Shown piece after piece: positions 58,276-64,000 of a stretch of DNA of 64,000 nucleotides (the first letter of the stretch is position 1; the number at the start of each line of letters is the position of its first letter). This DNA is from Teratosphaeria epicoccoides. Its lineage: Eukaryota > Ascomycota > Dothideomycetes > Mycosphaerellales > Teratosphaeriaceae. The notes under the pieces are model-generated. The model had not been told where the DNA came from. It did no database searches and saw only the letters and a list, made by a program, of their open reading frames with translations. Made by a program: the position numbers and the translations under genes. Location of the stretch: contig JADDMT010000017.1 of NCBI GenBank assembly GCA_021401465.1, positions 186,001 through 250,000 of the forward strand, written 5' to 3'.

Positions 58276-60717
58276 CTACCGGACCAAGCCGGCTCTTTCG
58301 TCGCTCTCCTCTTCACTCTCAGTCTCATACTCAGACGTCTCCTCACTTTCCGTCACACTGCTCTCCTCGTCCTCTTCATCGCTTTCTTCCTCTTCGCTCT
58401 CCTCTCCCTCTTCATCCAACCAATCATCCAGCGTCTTCTCCTTCTTGATTCTCCCGTTGGTGTATCCGGGATCCGCAGCCAACGCATCGTCCAATCGCTG
58501 ACTAGCAGAAACATTCGTAACCCTACTGGCCACCGGTACATACTCACTTTTATCATTCGCGGACTCATCTCTTAGTCTCACATCAGGTTCCGAGCCCGCG
58601 GAGACCCATTCCGGGATCCTCTCGTGCCCTCTCAGCCCGTTGATACCAGCCTCCTCGCCAACAACCAAGCTAGCAGATCCAAGCACAAAATTTCTTCGAG
58701 TATCACTGGGCGAAGGGGCTTGAGGGACAGGTTTGGGTGCCAAGAGGAGGAGCGTCGCCAGCTCAGTACTGCTACGGAGACTCAACAGGGCGCGGAAGAG
58801 CCGGGCGCGGTCTCGCAGATCGTATGAAGGAGTGTAGCGGGCGAGAAGCATGACGTGTTGCCATAGGAGCTCGATAGGGTGTTGTCGTTCCTTGTCTTGC
58901 TCCCGCGCTAAGGTGTCGGCTGGCGTTGGATCCCCGAAAGCGTCTTCTCTGAACCCTCGGCCGTCGTGCTCGTTGGGTGATGTGACGTCTTCTGCCTCAT
59001 TCGCCTGTTTGTTGGCATCATTGAGTGCGTCAAGAGCCTTCTGCTTCTGATTCTGCTCATTGAGGAAGTGCAGATACACCTTAGCAGCCAGCAGCACAAT
59101 CTGTGCCTTCACTTCGTCCGCCTCGTCTGCATAGCCTTTCACAAGTATTCGCAGCACATCTGCTGCAACATTGTTCTGCCAGTCGTAGCCTGCAAATTCG
59201 CCGACCAGCCAGACGATGCTGGCACGAGCAGTGGAAGAGGTCAAAGTGTCAAGGTTCCTCGCGAGTCGAATCACAGTTTTTCGGTGCTGATCAGGTGCCC
59301 GCTGGATCATGTGCCGCACAACTTCGATCGCTTCACCGACCAGGTTTTGATCAGAACTATGTATCTGCTTCAGCAGCAACGAGAGACATCGCCGTGACGT
59401 GGTAGCATCTGACGATTGCGCGCATCGCCCGATTGCGCGGACACTTTCGCGCACGAGGTCTGCATCGTGGGCGCGAGAAAAATGCTCAAGCTCGGCCAGT
59501 ATGAGGTCCTGCACCTCTTTGGCCGCATGAGGGAAGATGAGGGTCAAAACTTCAAGCTTCAGCCTCCAAATCTGAGGCGATTCGTGTGTCCGAATGAGAA
59601 AGTGTCTGAAGTGTGGCAAGAAAAGATTCGGATCATTCAGACAGACCTGTACAACGTTGTAGAGTGCTGCTTGCTGCGTGTCCTGCGGCGAACGCAGCAA
59701 AGCCACGAGTGACCCCACAGCACTGTGCAGGTAGTTTGTTGGTGACAGGTACAGATACGCTCGAGTCACAGAAACAATGACTGCAGAATTTCGACTTTGC
59801 AATAGCGGTTGTATTGACTTCAGGAAGAGCTCGAGGTCAGGATCCACGAGGTCCACTTCTTCATAGTCATCATCGTCGTCCTCCTGCTCAGACTCGAGAT
59901 CTTCATAGAAATCCTTCGCCCTCTGCTCCTGTGTCCGCGCCTTCTTCTGCCGTTTCGTTCGCAGTGGGAAACAACGTCTTGCGTAAACCGTCGTCAAGCG
60001 TAGCAAAGCCAGTTGTCCCCACTCATCCATGTCAACAATCATGCGACACAGTCGCCGATAGTTTGGATGTATCAGGTCCAGACGATCTGGGCATATCTCC
60101 ATTAATGCCTGCACGGCAGCTCCAGCGACGTAGTACTGCTTGTCTGCCAACAACGCTGCAAGGTATTCTTCGACCTGGGGCCGTGTATTCGAATCCAGGC
60201 GCACACACTTGACGCAAGCCAACGCGGCTGCTTTCCTCACGATCGGCGACAGATCGCTGACACCCTTCTTGATCGCCAAGCTCACCAATTGTGATATCAC
60301 TGGCACCCGAATTCCTGCCATTGTCTTCAACGCCATCGCTCTGACCCGCGGGTTGCTGTCCGAGAGAGACTTTTGTATGGTATTGATCGCCAGCAACGCC
60401 GTGTCCGGATCCGCCTCGGCATGGTGTATCAGGTAGTTGTACACCAAAGGTCGCGTGCTCGGGTAGGGATTGCTCAGTGTCTTGAGAACGGCCGGGAAGA
60501 ATGTGAGGGTGGGTTGGGGAGGGTTGGCATATTGCATGGCAATGACTCGCCGCAAGCCATCCAGCACTTCGCGCTCATTGCGGCTGTCGAGCAGCTTCTT
60601 GATCTGCAGCGCCGGCAGCGGTCGAGTCGACTTGCGAGGACCAGCATCGCGGGCGGCTTCCAGGGTGAGATCGCGGGCGGTCTCGAGGAGGGACGAGATG
60701 CGCGAGATGGACTCCAT
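58276..60717 (-). CDS. APL6: AP-3 complex subunit beta
   Basis: An intronless 813-residue adaptin. The N-terminus (MESISRISSLLETARDLTLEAARDAG) and KKLLDSRNEREVLDGLRRVIAMQ, NPYPSTRPLVYNYLIHHAEADPDTALLAINTIQKSL, SPIVRKAAALACVKCV and NLDTLTSSTARASIVWLVGEFAGYDW are typical of the beta-adaptin HEAT solenoid. The C-terminus is highly acidic and Ser-rich (ESEEEESDEEDEESSVTES), as in beta3 hinge regions. AP-3 sorts cargo from the Golgi/endosome to the vacuole. No ear domain is obvious, fitting fungal beta3 subunits. The gene diverges from the one at 61094. Confidence 0.94.
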   Translation of the reverse strand: MESISRISSLLETARDLTLEAARDAGPRKSTRPLPALQIKKLLDSRNEREVLDGLRRVIAMQYANPPQPTLTFFPAVLKTLSNPYPSTRPLVYNYLIHHAEADPDTALLAINTIQKSLSDSNPRVRAMALKTMAGIRVPVISQLVSLAIKKGVSDLSPIVRKAAALACVKCVRLDSNTRPQVEEYLAALLADKQYYVAGAAVQALMEICPDRLDLIHPNYRRLCRMIVDMDEWGQLALLRLTTVYARRCFPLRTKRQKKARTQEQRAKDFYEDLESEQEDDDDDYEEVDLVDPDLELFLKSIQPLLQSRNSAVIVSVTRAYLYLSPTNYLHSAVGSLVALLRSPQDTQQAALYNVVQVCLNDPNLFLPHFRHFLIRTHESPQIWRLKLEVLTLIFPHAAKEVQDLILAELEHFSRAHDADLVRESVRAIGRCAQSSDATTSRRCLSLLLKQIHSSDQNLVGEAIEVVRHMIQRAPDQHRKTVIRLARNLDTLTSSTARASIVWLVGEFAGYDWQNNVAADVLRILVKGYADEADEVKAQIVLLAAKVYLHFLNEQNQKQKALDALNDANKQANEAEDVTSPNEHDGRGFREDAFGDPTPADTLAREQDKERQHPIELLWQHVMLLARYTPSYDLRDRARLFRALLSLRSSTELATLLLLAPKPVPQAPSPSDTRRNFVLGSASLVVGEEAGINGLRGHERIPEWVSAGSEPDVRLRDESANDKSEYVPVASRVTNVSASQRLDDALAADPGYTNGRIKKEKTLDDWLDEEGEESEEEESDEEDEESSVTESEETSEYETESEEESDERAGLVR

Positions 60718-61093
60718 TGCGAGCGGCTGTGACCTGCCGTTGCGTCTGGGAGAGATGGAGAGAGCAAAGGTCTGTAGTCGAGGGGGGTGGACAGCAAGTA
60801 TGTGCAGTAACTTGGGGGGGATTACTAGAGGGGGATATCACGGACGGACCATGGAATTCCAATTTTAAAATTATTCTTGCATCTTCTCACAAACCCTCAC
60901 TTCGCCGACAAAGGTGTCGACGATGGGCAGCATCATGCGTCAGCCTTTTCCAATGTCCTTCAGAGCTTCAGCACCAGCGATACAGCTACATCCAAAGCCG
61001 CCGTGAACACCCACATTCCGTCATTCTACACTCTACCATATCTGAGCCACCTGAACCAATCGAGCCGCCTGGACGAATCGTCGTAGCGACATC
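60718..61093. other. Divergent promoter region
   Basis: About 375 bases between AP-3 beta and the unknown gene at 61094. Nothing further was recognised. Confidence 0.5.
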
Positions 61094-61876
61094 ATGGCAC
61101 GGCCTTCAGCCCTGGTGCTCGACGGCATCACACTCACTGGCCTCGTCCAGCGCGTGCTGCATGGGCATGAGAGGCCATCGACCATCATTGTGTGCGGCAG
61201 CAAAGAAGCCTTCTTGGAACAGCTACGCGTCGAAAGCAGCACAACAAACGTGCCACAGCTTGATCAGGACGTGGTAGACGCGCAGTCTGACTGCGAGGCG
61301 CTCATCCAGGCCAAGTCGAGCGGTCAAAGGCAGACATGGAGAATACCCACCTTACGCCAGCTCTTCACTTCCAGAACGGTCAAGCTAGCCTTCTGCCCGG
61401 ACATCACTCATCTACGCGCCTATCTCAGCAATTATGCAACGCGCCTCCAAACACACGACGGCAGCGCTGGAGCCCACCCTGCCGGTGGCAAGCGCATCTT
61501 AGCTGTCCTCAATTCGATCCAGCTGCACCGTCCAACATCAGCCTACTCTGCTCAAGGTCTCAATCGCTCCTTCGCCGCTGCTGTTGAGGCTGCGCATCAC
61601 TCTGGCTCGCACTTACTCATCGCCGAGTGCGTCCCGCCCGGTCCAAGCAACGATGCAGATATCGAGCAGACGATCGAGTCGTATCGCGCGTCGGACGAGC
61701 CCGAAGGTGCACCTCCGTCAAGCACGTGGGACGAGGAAGTCTCGATTCTGAACGTGACGACTAAAAGCTTCGGCGTGGGCGAGCGAGGATGGGTCGGTCG
61801 GACCGTGAGATTGAGGACGATTGCGCAACGGTGGTGCGCCTTTGAAGACTGTAGACCAGCCTGGAATGCGCCGTAA
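61094..61876 (+). CDS. Fungal protein of unknown function
   Basis: An intronless 260-residue protein. SALVLDGITLTGLVQRVLHGHERPSTIIVCGSKEAFLEQL and ILAVLNSIQLHRPTSAYSAQGLNRSFAAAVEAAHHSGSHLLIAEC look like alternating strands and helices of a RecA/Rossmann-type alpha/beta fold. The C-terminal block (WDEEVSILNVTTKSFG, RTVRLRTIAQRWCAFEDC) looks conserved. No Walker A motif is visible. It could belong to the non-catalytic RecA-like proteins (for example Shu- or Elongator-type accessory subunits), but I have no motif that decides this. The frame, start and codon character support a real gene. Confidence 0.7.
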   Translation: MARPSALVLDGITLTGLVQRVLHGHERPSTIIVCGSKEAFLEQLRVESSTTNVPQLDQDVVDAQSDCEALIQAKSSGQRQTWRIPTLRQLFTSRTVKLAFCPDITHLRAYLSNYATRLQTHDGSAGAHPAGGKRILAVLNSIQLHRPTSAYSAQGLNRSFAAAVEAAHHSGSHLLIAECVPPGPSNDADIEQTIESYRASDEPEGAPPSSTWDEEVSILNVTTKSFGVGERGWVGRTVRLRTIAQRWCAFEDCRPAWNAP

Positions 61877-62434
61877 TGGACGGAATGCCATGCAGCACGG
61901 TCCGTCGCTCTGTAACTTCACCGCCCTGAAGATTGCAGAGACTGCACACCCGCAATCCCAAGTTGCATCACAGGCATCAGTCCGACGCCTTGGATCGGTG
62001 AGTCACTTCCTTGCGCATTTCAGCATGCAAAAATGATGAAAGAACATGACCAATCACAGACCTGAAAGGAATACATCATGTCTGGAAACAATTTGTTGCA
62101 CCTTTTCTGATCGCATATTCTAAGATCAACCAACGCATTCACAGTCGCACCTTGTCAGACATGACTGATGAGTGAAGCAGGATCATTCTCCGCGAAGCTG
62201 TGTCGCGGCCCGCTTGAAATTGCATATTTGACCGCCACGATCAAGAGAGTCGCAGAACCCGATAGCACGGTCGATTGACCACGGATCTCAAAGCAACACC
62301 GGTGCAGCAAAAGTAAGACGCAAACGGAGTATCGCGTCGACAAATACCTAACAAACAAGAATGCACATCCGGGACAATACTGCGTGGGAATCCATTGTCA
62401 TCTCATCTGCTTGACCTAAGCCTCGACAGCAGTC
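61877..62434. other. Convergent intergenic region
   Basis: About 560 bases between the 3' ends of the unknown gene and NUF2. No gene or repeat was recognised. Confidence 0.5.
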
Positions 62435-63901
62435 TCAGATACTCTGCTCCATCTCCGTAATGTACAGTCGAATATGACTCTCCATCTTCATATACTCCTC
62501 CCTCGCGCTCGACACCTCTCGATCAATATTCTCCTTCAAGTCGGCCATCTGGGAACCGCAACACGTCAGCGCAACAATCAACCAAAAGAACGCGCTGCTC
62601 AGAAAACTCACCTTCTTCTCCGTCTGCTCAATGCGAATCCTCCTCCTCTCCACCTCCTCCCCCCTCTCCCTCCTCTCACTAGTCAATTCCGCATGCACCC
62701 TCCTCAACTCCTCCATCCTCTCTCTCGCCCTCCCCGCCCTCGCCTCCGCATCACTCCTCAGCCTCTCGGTCCGTCCCTGCCACTGCTCCAACTGCTTCCT
62801 CAACATCTTCTCCTGCCTCTCCACCTCCCTAACCATATTACTTTTATCCGTCAACGCCTCCTTGTTCCTTGCCGCGTTCCGCGCCTCCTCATCTTCTTTC
62901 GACAACTCCGCCTGCAATTCCGTGAGGACGCGGAGTAAAGCCGTGACGTCGGCGGTGAGGAGGGAGAAGGTGTCGCAGCTGGTTTGGAGCGCGCGAGTGC
63001 GCCGGTCAAGGGAGTCGATTTCGTGGCGCGAGGTGGTGAGGGAGGTGGAGAGGTTGTGCAGGGAGGCTTCGAGGGCGGAGGGCGATTGTTCAGTGTAGGG
63101 GCGGAGTTTGGCGGCTTCGGATCGCAGGGTCATGACGCCAGCGGTTTTGTCTTCAAGAAGAGATTTCATGCGGTTTTGCTCGCCTTTGACGCGTTCCAGC
63201 TTTTCAGTCACGCGCTCCTGAGCTTTCTTGAGCTCTAAAAGTCGCGCCTTCAGTTCTTGGCTTTTCCGCTCCTTGTCTTTGATCGCTTGCTCCACGTTCT
63301 TTTGATTCTGCTGCATTTCGCGTAGCAGCTCCTCCTTCTCTTGGTTATCCAGGTATAATTGCTCGATCTTGTTCTTCGTATGCTCGGCGCTATTGTAGTG
63401 CTCATCGATCACATTAGTCTGCGATTCCCGAAAGCGCACAAAGTTGATGATGTAGCTGAAGATCTTGACCAGGCGAGCGTGCGTTGGTCGCATCAGGTCC
63501 GAGAATGCGAAATCTCGAATCCCACATTCTTGGAGCAAGCGCCGCATCGTGACGAAGAAGCCCATGAGCTCGCGATTGTCGGGCGTGAAGATGCGATCGG
63601 CGTCGTCGCCGTACATGTCCTCTGCCGCCTTCTTCATGGCCGGCGCAACAACTTCGCGGGTGGTGTTGGTGAGCAGCTCGCCGAAGTACTCGAATATCTT
63701 CTGAATCTGCTGTGGGTTTGGTTTGCGGAGGTCTTCGACTGTGAAATGTAGCCCGATGTCGCTTATACATCCTGCGATTTCGCGGTCGGGCAGAACCATA
63801 AATGCGTCGCCATCGTCTTCCTTGCGCTGTTTCTGTTGACTGGATTGTTGCGAGCTACGCGCCATGCTCATCCGCGGGTTGAAGTCCATGCTGGGCATCA
63901 T
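62435..63901 (-). CDS. NUF2: Kinetochore protein NUF2 (Ndc80 complex, 2 exons)
   Basis: Exons 62612-63901 and 62435-62548 encode 467 residues. The intron (62549-62611, 63 bases) has no stop and is a multiple of three, so the frame reads through; removing it deletes a hydrophobic 21-residue stretch (VSFLSSAFFWLIVALTCCGS) that would interrupt the coiled coil. The N-terminal calponin-homology domain is visible (FMVLPDREIAGCISDIGLHFTVEDLRKPNPQQIQKIFEYF, RPTHARLVKIFSYIINFVRFRE), followed by a long heptad-rich coiled coil to the end. NUF2 pairs with Ndc80 to bind microtubules. Start codons at 63901, 63898 or 63889 are all possible. Confidence 0.94.
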   Translation of the reverse strand: MMPSMDFNPRMSMARSSQQSSQQKQRKEDDGDAFMVLPDREIAGCISDIGLHFTVEDLRKPNPQQIQKIFEYFGELLTNTTREVVAPAMKKAAEDMYGDDADRIFTPDNRELMGFFVTMRRLLQECGIRDFAFSDLMRPTHARLVKIFSYIINFVRFRESQTNVIDEHYNSAEHTKNKIEQLYLDNQEKEELLREMQQNQKNVEQAIKDKERKSQELKARLLELKKAQERVTEKLERVKGEQNRMKSLLEDKTAGVMTLRSEAAKLRPYTEQSPSALEASLHNLSTSLTTSRHEIDSLDRRTRALQTSCDTFSLLTADVTALLRVLTELQAELSKEDEEARNAARNKEALTDKSNMVREVERQEKMLRKQLEQWQGRTERLRSDAEARAGRARERMEELRRVHAELTSERRERGEEVERRRIRIEQTEKKVSFLSSAFFWLIVALTCCGSQMADLKENIDREVSSAREEYMKMESHIRLYITEMEQSI

Positions 63902-64000
63902 GTATGCGATGCTGGAGAATGAGGCTCAAGTCGCTGTCTGTCTGTGAACCAGCGTGTAGGGAGGAGAGGCGCCAAGTCCGCCCGAGCGCGATCACGTTGA

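Noticed and set aside
1..64000. CRISPR array, rRNA operon or complete transposon
   Set aside because: No regularly spaced repeats, rRNA sequence, transposase or reverse transcriptase motif was recognised; only short tandem repeats and gene fragments are present.

Overview
This window is nuclear DNA of a filamentous ascomycete. Most genes carry short introns (about 50-60 bases, GT...AG with CTAAC/CTGAC-like branch sites). The gene set includes fungus-specific families: a XlnR-type Zn2Cys6 activator, a SreA-type GATA repressor, a TRI12-type MFS pump, a Kex2-processed repeat precursor and a small cysteine-rich secreted protein. The overall look suggests Dothideomycetes (Mycosphaerellales/Capnodiales-like); that placement is inference, as no marker gene here proves it.

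Layout. 0.8-7.5 kb: a five-exon TVP15-like Golgi membrane protein, cytosolic prolyl-tRNA synthetase, an SreA-like iron regulator with a perfect ATCWGATAA site in its own promoter, and a GILT-like membrane protein. 8-18.4 kb: a decayed RING-like remnant, a XlnR-like activator with a polyglutamine tract, an RBR ubiquitin ligase, GID8 (GID/CTLH ubiquitin ligase) and a uridine kinase, with GID8 and the kinase sharing a divergent promoter. 20.6-33 kb: a secreted TolB-type beta-propeller, a single-ORF fusion of a kinase-like domain with an ING-type PHD finger, a large secreted repeat-rich protein, a short F-box protein, a DDHD phospholipase and a small membrane protein. 33.3-37.6 kb: REX4 and ESA1 (divergent) and a PNPOx-like flavoprotein. 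38.3-46.2 kb: a secreted precursor with six cysteine-bounded peptide copies each ending in Lys-Arg, mitochondrial ribosomal protein S12, a small secreted cysteine-rich protein behind a duplicated promoter segment, and a TRI12-like transporter. 47.5-50.6 kb: a catalase-like peroxidase and an epoxide hydrolase pseudogene. 52.4-63.9 kb: PP4 catalytic subunit, two unrecognised proteins, a single-pass membrane protein, AP-3 beta, another unrecognised protein and kinetochore NUF2.

Most genes are unlinked housekeeping functions. Two stretches look accessory: 38-44 kb (secreted peptides, duplicated non-coding DNA) and 44-52 kb (efflux pump, peroxidase, broken epoxide hydrolase, gene fragments, tandem repeats). 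The most interesting object is the repeat peptide precursor at 38345-39511. It resembles an alpha-pheromone or other Kex2-processed precursor, but with an unusual C-x5-C core and an unrecognised C-terminal domain. Exon boundaries were read by eye from splice signals, reading frame and family conservation; there is no transcript evidence.
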